A DNA stretch of 5,295 nucleotides from Candidatus Omnitrophota bacterium (GTDB lineage: Bacteria > Omnitrophota > Gorgyraeia > JAGLLT01): positions 1 through 5,295 of the forward strand of contig DAOVNW010000080.1 of NCBI GenBank assembly GCA_030630095.1, in the 5' to 3' direction. The notes below the pieces were generated by a model. The model was not told where the DNA came from. It did not search any database and saw only the letters and a list, made by a program, of their open reading frames with translations. Made by a program: the position numbers and the translations under genes. Position 1 is the first letter of the stretch. Every line of letters starts with the position of its first letter. Positions 1 to 5,295 of this stretch are shown in pieces.

Positions 1-16
1 AACCTCGCTGAACCTT

Positions 17-52
17 TTAGGCAGCGAGAACGTTGGCAACTTGCGTTTCCGC
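17..52 (-). other. tmRNA tag reading frame, AETQVANVLAA-stop
   Basis: Starting at resume codon GCG (50-52), the codons read Ala-Glu-Thr-Gln-Val-Ala-Asn-Val-Leu-Ala-Ala and then TAA (17-19). The frame is set by three things: the upstream GTAACT, which matches the -6 to -1 determinant region of other tmRNAs; the Leu-Ala-Ala end typical of bacterial ClpXP-directed tags; and the position of the stop in the H5 loop. The tag departs from the common ANDENYALAA type in having Glu-Thr-Gln-Val at the start and no Asp or Tyr. Confidence 0.9.
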
Positions 53-63
53 AGTTACTTTTG

Positions 64-99
64 TCCCAGGTGTTTAACGAGGCCTCCTGAGAACCTCGG
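64..99 (-). other. tmRNA pseudoknot PK1
   Basis: On the minus strand CGAGG (94-98) pairs with CCTCG (78-82). The loop sequence TCTCAGG (86-92) pairs with CCTGGGA (64-70) downstream, with one G-U pair. This interleaved order makes an H-type pseudoknot. It lies about 12 nt before the resume codon, the place where PK1 is required for tag translation in known tmRNAs. The CCGAGG...CCTCG segment also matches the E. coli PK1 primary sequence. Confidence 0.85.
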
Positions 100-150
100 T
101 ACGCAACTCCTAATCAGCTAAATAAGTCGAAGCCAAGTCGCCCCCTTTTT

Positions 151-603
151 TTAGCGGTCTTTGTGCCTTAAAGCCCTTTTCATCTCTATTTCATGGGTTT
201 TGCGCTTTAAGGACTCTCGTTTATCATACATCCTTTTACCCCTGCAAAGAGCCAGCTCCACCTTAGCCATACCTCTCTTAAAATAGAGGCTCAAAGGTAT
301 CAGCGTAAAGCCTCTTTCAGAAGTTTTACTAACAAGCTTTAGTATCTCTTTTTTATGAAGCAGGAGCTTTCTTTCTCTCTTGGGATCCGGCATATAACTT
401 CCGCTTTTATCATACGGCACTATCTGAAAACCGGATATAAAAACCTCATCGCCTTTCAGCCTGGCAAAACTTCCTTTTAGATTTGCCCGGTGATTCCTCA
501 AGGACTTAACTTCTGCCCCTTTGAGTTCAATACCAGCTTCATAAACCTCTAAAACTTCGTAATCACGCCTGGCGGCGGGATTACTTACAATTCTTTTCGT
601 CAT
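151..603 (-). CDS. smpB: SsrA-binding protein SmpB
   Basis: SmpB binds the tRNA-like domain of tmRNA and takes the place of an anticodon arm in the decoding centre during trans-translation in the cytosol. The 150-residue product has the normal family length and landmarks in order: the N-terminal strand with YEAGIELKGAEVKSLR (residues 21-36), RERKLLLHKKEI (76-87), LSLYFKRGMAKVELAL (104-119), then GKRMYDKRES (122-131). It ends in the basic helix-forming tail (ESLKRK...RALRHKDR) that lies in the mRNA channel. The ATG start gives the expected short basic N-terminus and no earlier start fits, but there is no recognisable Shine-Dalgarno before it (TTAAGTAA-ATG). It is followed after 5 nt by ssrA on the same strand, the classical partner arrangement. 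Identification is firm. Confidence 0.97.
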   Translation of the reverse strand: MTKRIVSNPAARRDYEVLEVYEAGIELKGAEVKSLRNHRANLKGSFARLKGDEVFISGFQIVPYDKSGSYMPDPKRERKLLLHKKEILKLVSKTSERGFTLIPLSLYFKRGMAKVELALCRGKRMYDKRESLKRKTHEIEMKRALRHKDR

Positions 604-625
604 TTACTTAAATATAACATAAATC

Positions 626-655
626 GATATAAAAGTACAGGCCATTATGTGTCAG
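626..655 (-). promoter_or_regulatory. Candidate smpB-ssrA promoter
   Basis: On the minus strand the -35 is CTGACA (650-655), with an 18-bp spacer and a -10 of TATATC (626-631). This predicts a start near 618 and a 5' leader of about 15 nt with no Shine-Dalgarno. A second possible -10, TATATT (611-616), would give a transcript starting at or next to the ATG. The -35 matches consensus at five of six bases and the -10 at four of six, so the call is reasonable but not strong. Confidence 0.5.
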
Positions 656-658
656 GGA

Positions 659-687
659 TTGACAAGGCCGGTCTTTTTTAGTATAAT
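659..687 (+). promoter_or_regulatory. Consensus sigma70 promoter of the tRNA-Leu gene
   Basis: A perfect -35 (TTGACA, 659-664) and a perfect -10 (TATAAT, 682-687) are separated by exactly 17 bp. The predicted start is near 694-695, about 10 nt before the mature tRNA 5' end at 704. This is what a highly expressed stable-RNA gene would be expected to have. Its -35 box is 3 bp from that of the candidate promoter for smpB. Confidence 0.93.
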
Positions 688-703
688 CTTTTTGTTTGAT
701 ACA

Positions 704-790
<87 letters not shown>

Positions 791-817
791 TCAGTCTTCG
801 TTCAGGAAAAAGCGGAT

Positions 818-1375
818 TTATAACGGGACTGGTTCGCCCAGCAATCTAAATATCTCACCCAGGCTGATTGTTTTGTACTTCTCGTATAATTTGGCGCTTA
901 TCTCTTTAATCTTATTAGCACCTTTTTTCTTCTTATAGTCTGTTGAACTGACAGTAAAGTATTTGGCTATAAACTTTCTCATATCTCTTAAGCCTTCTTT
1001 ATACAGCTTCACCTTGGGAATTTCAAGAAGCTCCTTCAGGCGTTCTTTTATCACCTTCATTCTTTTAGCAGACATTGGAAGCTTTGATAAAAATACAGTC
1101 CACTCATAGGCTTTCTCAGGATTTGCAGCCATATCCTTTTCAATCTCATCAAAAACTCTGCCGGCATAAGCCCTTCTCAACTTTTGAATACGCGGACTAT
1201 CGCCACCCGCTTCCAAAAAATAACATCCATCGAGATAAAACATAGCATCTGCCAGATGAGACTGATCTGCCCAATTATGCTGTCCTATAAAAAACCGCAG
1301 GCGCGAATATTCGTTTTTTCCTCTTTTATGAGTGCGAGCCATGTCCACGCGGTTAAAACAGTTGGTTCCGCTCAA
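818..1375 (-). CDS. Hypothetical protein, basic and helical C-terminus, start uncertain
   Basis: I do not recognise this 185-residue ORF. From the TTG start at 1373-1375 it contains a segment reminiscent of a TPR-like helix (HLADAMFYLDGCYFLEAGGD, residues 40-59). A lysine/arginine-rich, probably helical second half follows (KRMKVIKERLKELLEI, 104-119; YKKKKGANKIKEISAKLYEKYK, 137-158). No membrane segment is visible. Two starts are possible: TTG at 1373-1375, or ATG at 1340-1342 (residue 12). Neither has a Shine-Dalgarno. The frame stays open for 29 codons upstream of the TTG, back to TGA at 1463-1465. That stretch has a lipobox-like VLAC but no start codon, so the true 5' end may be disrupted. 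The length and absence of stops support coding. It could be an intact small protein, a lipoprotein with a frameshift, or a decaying gene. It is convergent to the tRNA and downstream of the GT4 gene on the same strand. Confidence 0.6.
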   Translation of the reverse strand: MSGTNCFNRVDMARTHKRGKNEYSRLRFFIGQHNWADQSHLADAMFYLDGCYFLEAGGDSPRIQKLRRAYAGRVFDEIEKDMAANPEKAYEWTVFLSKLPMSAKRMKVIKERLKELLEIPKVKLYKEGLRDMRKFIAKYFTVSSTDYKKKKGANKIKEISAKLYEKYKTISLGEIFRLLGEPVPL

Positions 1376-1476
1376 TTCATAAACTACCGTACGCTCGGGC
1401 AGGTTTTGAGAACTACCTCCCGCGCCACAGGCTAAAACGCCGGCAAAGCTTCCTTTAAAAGATCAAATTACAAGGG

Positions 1477-1535
1477 AAAAAACTGCGGATTTCACGGCAA
1501 TCCATCTAAAAAAATATATTTCTTGAAGTTGCCGT
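1477..1535 (-). terminator. Possible terminator of the GT4 gene
   Basis: On the minus strand, downstream of the glycosyltransferase stop, TGGATT pairs with AATCCG (stem bases around 1499-1504 and 1486-1491, one G-U pair). CAG and a six-T run (1477-1482) follow. An alternative larger stem, ACGGCAA/TTGCCGT (1529-1535 with 1494-1500), encloses an A/T-rich loop of 28 nt and overlaps the small one. The T run and its position favour termination, but the stem is short and weak. Confidence 0.35.
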
Positions 1536-1551
1536 AGAGGTAGATTAAAAC

Positions 1552-2691
1552 CTAATTGGATTTATTGAGTACCTGTTTGAAGGTATCAAAAAACTGTAGC
1601 ATAGTATTGGAAAAGGAATAATTCTTTTTTAGCTTCCTGCTTACATCGCCGTTAATAATAACCTGTTTCTGGCGGATATAATCAATCTTTTCAACAATGT
1701 TGTCCACGTCTTTAAAATCCACTATATACTCATCAAGGCCGAGTTTGGCAAAAACTTCTCTTATTCCCAGCGTTTTATTAATCAGCGCCGGTGTTCCCGT
1801 AGCTATCGCTTCCAAGGGCACGTAACCGTAGGTTTCAAAATGAGAAGGGCTGATTATCAGATCCTTGCTTTGATAAAACTTTGCCAGTTTATTGGTTGAC
1901 ATAGTGGGAGTTAGCTTTATCCCCGCCTTCAGAAACCTCTTAACCGCTCTGGAGGCTTTTCTGCCGGCTTTTGAGCAGGTACCGGTATAGTTTGATACCA
2001 TTTCAATTTCACTGTTATTGCCGTGGCGCAGTTTGTCGGCTAAGGCCAGGCAAAATTCCGGATTTTTTACTCCGTAATGCCGGCCGACATAGCCTATCTT
2101 AAACTTGCCTTTTTTAGCTATCTTTTTCTTTTTGATAAAAAACTCGTCCGGCAGGCCGTTATGGATTACCCAGGAATGCGGAAGTTTAACCTGATGAATT
2201 CCCTCTACTGTCTCCTTGCTGTGAGCGGACGGAAAAACATAGCTGTATTTCGGATTAACAAAGTCCTTTCCCATCCTCAACCATATTTTCTTAGTCTCCT
2301 CCATCTCTATAATTCCGCCATAACGGATTATAAAGGGCGCCTTTATCTTTCTGGCGGCGCTTAATAAAAACCAGGGGAAATAAAAAGTTCCGATAATAAG
2401 GATGATGTCTGGTGACTCTGTCTTAATAATCCCTGCCATTTTATCAACTACCGGCTTGTAGTGGCGTTTAAACTTAGTAAAGGAGGTAAAGTTATGCAGT
2501 CCCCTGGGCGTCGGTATTGAATGGACGGATGTGTTGCGATAACGCCGCCGGTACTCGCTTTTGTCCTCTCTATTCTCATTAATAACGATCAGCTCATCAT
2601 TCTTATGATTAGAAAGAATCTGCTCGCGCATCTGCTTGGTTGTACGGGCTATGCCGCCTATTCCTGTATGAGATGTAACTAAAATTTTCAT
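1552..2691 (-). CDS. Glycosyltransferase, GT4 family (GT-B fold)
   Basis: A probable retaining glycosyltransferase that transfers a sugar from a nucleotide donor to a glycan or lipid acceptor at the inner face of the membrane. The 379-residue length is normal for the family. The N-terminal Rossmann domain starts MKILVTSHTGIGGIART, with the glycine loop GGIAR at 12-16. The linker includes VFPSAHSKE (152-160) and VIHNGLPDEFF (175-185), equivalent to the family's NG.....F. The C-terminal domain starts at KIGYVGRHYGVKNPE (198-212), where R204 and K209 sit at the usual phosphate-binding positions. The E-x7-E motif is E286...E294 in FETYGYVPLEAIATGTP. A lysine-rich patch (187-198) could contact the membrane. 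The ATG is preceded by AAAGGA about 14 nt away, a poor ribosome site. A strong promoter lies upstream and the gene diverges from the GT-C gene. The sugar and acceptor cannot be told from sequence. Confidence 0.88.
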   Translation of the reverse strand: MKILVTSHTGIGGIARTTKQMREQILSNHKNDELIVINENREDKSEYRRRYRNTSVHSIPTPRGLHNFTSFTKFKRHYKPVVDKMAGIIKTESPDIILIIGTFYFPWFLLSAARKIKAPFIIRYGGIIEMEETKKIWLRMGKDFVNPKYSYVFPSAHSKETVEGIHQVKLPHSWVIHNGLPDEFFIKKKKIAKKGKFKIGYVGRHYGVKNPEFCLALADKLRHGNNSEIEMVSNYTGTCSKAGRKASRAVKRFLKAGIKLTPTMSTNKLAKFYQSKDLIISPSHFETYGYVPLEAIATGTPALINKTLGIREVFAKLGLDEYIVDFKDVDNIVEKIDYIRQKQVIINGDVSRKLKKNYSFSNTMLQFFDTFKQVLNKSN

Positions 2692-2750
2692 TTCGCTTAT
2701 TATTATCCTTTATCAAAATTATCGTATTACAAAAACAAGTCAGATTTGTT

Positions 2751-2779
2751 ATCATAGCACAACGTCCCCATCCTGTCAA
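2751..2779 (-). promoter_or_regulatory. Sigma70 promoter of the GT4 gene
   Basis: On the minus strand a perfect -35 (TTGACA, 2774-2779), a 17-bp spacer and a -10 of TATGAT (2751-2756) preceded by TGC, an extended -10. The predicted start near 2744 leaves a leader of about 50 nt before the ATG at 2691. The leader is A/T-rich and contains AAAGGA near 2705-2710. Confidence 0.8.
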
Positions 2780-2792
2780 TCGGAAAATTATT

Positions 2793-2821
2793 TTCTTAAT
2801 CTTGCGAAATAATGTTATAAT
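2793..2821 (+). promoter_or_regulatory. Extended -10 promoter of the GT-C membrane protein gene
   Basis: The -10 is a perfect TATAAT (2816-2821) preceded by TGT (2813-2815), making an extended -10. The -35 at 17 bp is weak (TTCTTA, 2793-2798). Transcription should start around 2828-2829, only 2-3 nt before the ATG at 2831. The mRNA would be leaderless or nearly so, which agrees with the absence of any Shine-Dalgarno before that ATG. Confidence 0.65.
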
Positions 2822-2830
2822 AGAAACACT

Positions 2831-4396
2831 ATGATGCTAAATGAAAAAACGAATAATAATCGGTGGAAATTATACTCTTTTTTACTGATTTTGCTTTCTG
2901 TCGTCCTCAACCTGAAAAGATGGGGCTCCTTTCCGAGCTTCATTGATATTTACTACCATTTATCAGCAGCTGAAGGTTTTAATAAGGCTGGAGGATATGT
3001 TGTTCAATCTTTCTGGGAATACGCACCCATAGGCCGCCTGCACGTTTACCCTCCTTTTATCCATACTGTAATTCTCCTCTTGTACAAACTTAAACTGCCG
3101 TTTTTGCTCGCGGCCAGATTGATTGAATTTACTATTTTTCCCCTTTTGCTGTTTACTATATGGTACGTGATAAAAAGGGTCTTTTACGAAAGGCTGGCCT
3201 TTTTCAGTGTACTGGCGGCAATTTCTACCTACGCCTTTTATTTATCAGTCAGCACCTTTATTCCCGCCTCGATAGCTCTCTTATTCGGCATGGCCGCCCT
3301 GCTGGCTATAGAGAAAAACAAGGCCGTCAGTGCCTCCCTGCTTCTCTGCCTTTCTCTCTACTCTCAAGCCGGCGTATCATGGTTTATCTGCCTGGCGCTG
3401 TTCATTTATGGGTTCTTAAACAAGAGAAAGCTCAAAATCTGCCTCATCAGCATCATCTCAGCCCTGCTTTTGGCCTCGCCTCTTTTCGTTCATCAGTTTA
3501 GGGCGCTGGAGTACGTTGATCTGAGGGATATTCGCGAAAACCTATATCTGGAAATAAACATTCTTATATACTTAACGGCGGCGGCGGGCTTATTTTTTTC
3601 TCTGCGAAAGAAAGGAAACTATTACTTTTTTGTTTCCCTGCTCATCGCTATGGTACCTTTTTTGGGTTACTATAAATACCGGTATATCTGTGGACAGGGA
3701 ATGATCGGACTTATATTCTTATCAGCCCTGGCCCTTGATAGCTTCTACCGGACAGTCTCTCAAAAGGCGGTAAAAGGAGAAGTGGGTAAAGTAGCTGTCT
3801 ATACCTTTTTTACGGCAGTCCTTTTTCTGTTTCTCATCTTCTCTCCAACCATCTATCACTTTCGGGAGCAAACCGGCCTCTTGGGAGTTAATTCCACCTA
3901 TGCCAATTTTCTTAAAGCGCGTAAAGAAATAATCAGGCCCAACGAAACCTCCATTCACTTCCCCGAATCCTGGAAAAAAGCAAGCACAATTATTAAGGAA
4001 AACTTCGAAAAGGGAGATATAATCTACTCCAATCAACCCTATATAGCGGGCGTAGTCTCGGTTTACAGCGGGCACGCCACCTCAACCGCGATGCTTTCTG
4101 AAATAAAACCGCTTGAAGAGTTTGATGCTCCCGGCAGCTCCAAAATCATCGTTTGGTTTAAACGCCCGGACAACAAGCCTGACAAAGAGCTGGCCCTTCT
4201 CATAAAAAAACACAGACTCGAACCAGTCGGAGAGACGGATATTCTCTATATATTCAAAAATCCCATTTCATCTGCCAAAGAAACGATAAAGAAAGCGTTT
4301 CTGCCCACCTGGCTTATGTTCTTTATTCTCTTCGCTATAACAGCGGTAATTATTTGGGATTTAAGAAGCGGGAAAAAGAAAATGGGTCATTCTTAA
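2831..4396 (+). CDS. Polytopic membrane protein, probable GT-C-fold glycosyltransferase
   Basis: The 521-residue product has about a dozen hydrophobic segments (roughly 13-29, 75-90, 96-117, 123-141, 143-161, 166-182, 184-200, 203-221, 242-257, 264-281, 290-304, 322-340). A hydrophilic domain (about 345-490) and a last membrane helix (491-510) with a basic tail follow. The first loop after helix 1 has SFIDIYYHL (residues 36-44) and later VYPPFIH (72-78). This D-x-Y-Y-H plus YPP arrangement is known from GT-C enzymes of the STT3/AglB and PMT groups, where the aspartate is catalytic or binds metal. By inference D39 would be the key residue and a polyprenyl-phosphate sugar the donor. The STT3 signature WWDYG is absent, so it is not a typical oligosaccharyltransferase. 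The soluble domain contains SNQPYIAGVVSVYSGHATST (400-419). The start is the first of two adjacent ATGs, with no Shine-Dalgarno. Confidence 0.75.
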   Translation: MMLNEKTNNNRWKLYSFLLILLSVVLNLKRWGSFPSFIDIYYHLSAAEGFNKAGGYVVQSFWEYAPIGRLHVYPPFIHTVILLLYKLKLPFLLAARLIEFTIFPLLLFTIWYVIKRVFYERLAFFSVLAAISTYAFYLSVSTFIPASIALLFGMAALLAIEKNKAVSASLLLCLSLYSQAGVSWFICLALFIYGFLNKRKLKICLISIISALLLASPLFVHQFRALEYVDLRDIRENLYLEINILIYLTAAAGLFFSLRKKGNYYFFVSLLIAMVPFLGYYKYRYICGQGMIGLIFLSALALDSFYRTVSQKAVKGEVGKVAVYTFFTAVLFLFLIFSPTIYHFREQTGLLGVNSTYANFLKARKEIIRPNETSIHFPESWKKASTIIKENFEKGDIIYSNQPYIAGVVSVYSGHATSTAMLSEIKPLEEFDAPGSSKIIVWFKRPDNKPDKELALLIKKHRLEPVGETDILYIFKNPISSAKETIKKAFLPTWLMFFILFAITAVIIWDLRSGKKKMGHS

Positions 4397-4439
4397 TTAA
4401 GTTGAATAGGTTTCTATAACTTAATGATTTGTAAGTTAT
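4396..4439. repeat. Overlapping, mutually exclusive inverted repeats after the GT-C gene
   Basis: ATTAAGTT (4396-4403) is perfectly complementary to AACTTAAT (4418-4425), with a 14-nt loop. ATAACTTA (4416-4423) is perfectly complementary to TAAGTTAT (4432-4439), with an 8-nt loop. The two hairpins share the middle strand, so only one can form at a time. Both are A/T-rich, neither is followed by a T run, and their function is unknown. They may form a weak transcript end in this convergent gap. Confidence 0.4.
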
Positions 4440-4468
4440 TAAAACAAATTAAGAAAGCCCCATAATTA

Positions 4469-4502
4469 GGTTCTTTCATCCAACTTTAAACAAGAAAGAA
4501 CC
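4469..4502. terminator. Inverted repeat between convergent genes, possible bidirectional terminator
   Basis: GGTTCTTTC (4469-4477) and GAAAGAACC (4494-4502) form a perfect 9-bp stem with a 16-nt loop. It lies between the ends of two convergent genes (stops at 4396 and 4514), where a shared terminator would be placed. Neither side has a proper T run in its own reading direction, so intrinsic termination would be weak. It may instead protect mRNA 3' ends. Confidence 0.45.
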
Positions 4503-4513
4503 AAGAAAATTTA

Positions 4514-5295
4514 TCAAAAGTAGCATACACTATTCACCCAAGCTATAGCAGAATCAATCAATAGCGTTTTGAGGAAACAGTACGCCAGGATAAAAGTTAA
4601 CGCGGCAGTATAGGCGGGGCCAAGCCATCCTTTATTGACAAATCTCTTCCTGGCTTCTATCAGCCGGATGATGGCGTTAGCGGAAATAATCATCAGAGCG
4701 GGTACAGCGGGCAAAATATAGCGGCTCTGGAAATTGCCCTGGCACATCACAGTAAATATTATCCAAAAGGCCGCTATATATACCAAAAAAGCCTTTGGTT
4801 TTGTAACCGGCAAAAGGAATAACCCAAGTATTGAAATCATATAAAAGGGTGAAAGTTCAATTAACCTCCTTAAGTAAAAATACCACGGCTCTCTGGCAAG
4901 CATACCTATCTTCCAACCGCAAAGCGGCACGTAATTTATATTAAGCATATTCGCCAACCCCTTCATCATATAACCCCTTGAAAACAAAAGAATAAGGCCC
5001 GCGGCTATTAAAATGTAAGCTGCCCGGCGAGATTTAAAAGGCTTCACCCGGTATTTTTTAACGTACCTGTTATAAATTAAAAATGCAATAATAGTGCCTG
5101 CGGCAATAATCAAGGTCCAGACAGAAAAAATCTGATAGAAGCCGCTTCTCGCGCTGCCCTTAATACTAATCATCTCCGCTAAAAATTCAGTCTTGTATAC
5201 TCCGCTATTCCAGATTATCCAGGGCAGAAATAAAATAAAGCTTATTAAAGGCCAAAGCCAGAAATACGCTGACTTAAAAAGTTTTTTATTGTAAA
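4514..5295 (-). CDS. PMT/ArnT-like membrane glycosyltransferase, C-terminal part (N-terminus outside window)
   Basis: The frame is open from the TGA at 4514-4516 to the right edge, giving 259 visible residues. The ATG at 5171-5173 is internal and should not be taken as the start. Immediately upstream the frame reads a membrane segment ending FILFLPWIIWNSG, a loop typical of PMT_2/ArnT-type GT-C enzymes. About seven further hydrophobic segments follow. The segment QGNFQSRYILPAVPALMII (145-163 counted from that internal ATG; the core RYILPAVPAL lies at 4694-4723) matches the RYLLPALP-like motif near the C-terminus of this family. These enzymes move a sugar from a polyprenyl-phosphate carrier to lipid or protein on the outer side of the cytoplasmic membrane. 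The catalytic N-terminal loop with its Asp-Glu or Asp motif lies outside the window, so activity cannot be judged. The gene is convergent to the other GT-C gene. Confidence 0.75.
   Translation of the reverse strand, partial: YNKKLFKSAYFWLWPLISFILFLPWIIWNSGVYKTEFLAEMISIKGSARSGFYQIFSVWTLIIAAGTIIAFLIYNRYVKKYRVKPFKSRRAAYILIAAGLILLFSRGYMMKGLANMLNINYVPLCGWKIGMLAREPWYFYLRRLIELSPFYMISILGLFLLPVTKPKAFLVYIAAFWIIFTVMCQGNFQSRYILPAVPALMIISANAIIRLIEARKRFVNKGWLGPAYTAALTFILAYCFLKTLLIDSAIAWVNSVCYF

Larger units (their letters stand above)
1..145 (-). ncRNA. ssrA: tmRNA (5' portion, truncated by the window edge)
   Basis: Transfer-messenger RNA rescues ribosomes stalled on broken mRNAs, acting with SmpB and adding a degradation tag. 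Read on the minus strand, the 5' end is GGGGGCG (acceptor strand, 145-139) followed by a D-arm-like stretch ending GGCTTCGAC, close to the family consensus GGATTCGAC. An H-type pseudoknot (PK1) lies at 64-99. It is followed by an A-rich stretch, GTAACT, resume codon GCG (50-52), an 11-codon tag frame and a TAA stop. Helix H5 (7 bp, 4-10 with 22-28) encloses the stop codon, as in E. coli. PK2-PK4, the T-arm and the 3' acceptor strand are outside the window, probably about 200 nt. The mature 5' end is only 5 nt beyond the smpB stop, so co-transcription with smpB and RNase P processing are likely. The gene is a standard one-piece tmRNA as far as can be seen. Confidence 0.95.

Noticed and set aside
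791..817. Terminator between the tRNA and the convergent ORF
   Set aside because: No stem followed by a T run is present on either strand, only a short A-rich stretch.
1184..1435. Plus-strand ORF opposite the unknown gene
   Set aside because: It lies antisense to the longer minus-strand ORF and its upstream open frame. It has no recognisable motif, promoter or ribosome site, so it is most likely a shadow.
2077..2364. Plus-strand ORF inside the GT4 gene
   Set aside because: It is antisense to a clear glycosyltransferase coding region with conserved motifs, and nothing independent supports it.
3722..4075. Minus-strand ORF (and a plus-strand one at 3160-3501) inside the GT-C gene
   Set aside because: Both overlap a long membrane-protein frame with coherent hydrophobic segments. 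They are out-of-frame shadows.
4514..5173. A complete 219-residue protein starting at the ATG at 5171-5173
   Set aside because: The same frame continues without a stop through 5293 and encodes a further membrane segment with a family-typical LPW motif. The ATG is therefore internal and the gene is cut by the window edge.

Overview
The window is ordinary bacterial chromosome of moderate, somewhat AT-rich composition. The bacterial assignment rests on the smpB-ssrA pair, a bacterial tRNA-Leu with encoded CCA, and sigma70-type -35/-10 promoters. No sequence here identifies the phylum. Good Shine-Dalgarno sites are scarce, the tmRNA tag is unusual, and one ORF is unrecognisable. An uncultivated or poorly sampled lineage would fit, but that is only a guess.

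Left part (1-790): the trans-translation module lies on the minus strand. smpB (151-603) is followed after 5 nt by the 5' part of ssrA (tmRNA, 1-145), which runs off the left edge. The visible tmRNA contains the acceptor and D-like 5' end, pseudoknot PK1, the resume codon, the complete tag frame (AETQVANVLAA, stop) and helix H5. A tRNA-Leu(CAG) gene (704-790, plus strand) is transcribed away from smpB. Its consensus promoter is set almost back-to-back with the likely smpB promoter.

Middle (791-1551): one minus-strand ORF of unknown function (818-1375) with an ambiguous start. Its frame stays open upstream into a lipobox-like stretch that has no start codon, so a 5' frameshift or decay is possible.

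Right part (1552-5295): three glycosylation-type genes. A GT4-family (GT-B fold) cytosolic glycosyltransferase (1552-2691, minus) diverges from a 13-segment-like GT-C membrane protein (2831-4396, plus). Two good promoters lie in the 139-bp gap between them. Convergent to the membrane protein is the C-terminal part of a second polytopic membrane protein resembling the PMT/ArnT (GT39/GT83-like) family (4514-5295, minus), which continues past the right edge. Together they suggest the edge of a surface-glycan or lipid-linked-sugar locus. The three are not one operon.

I see no mobile element, CRISPR array, phage gene or clear novel defence system. The most notable points are the tmRNA tag, the tightly packed divergent promoters, the near-leaderless starts, and the broken-looking 5' end of the unknown ORF.
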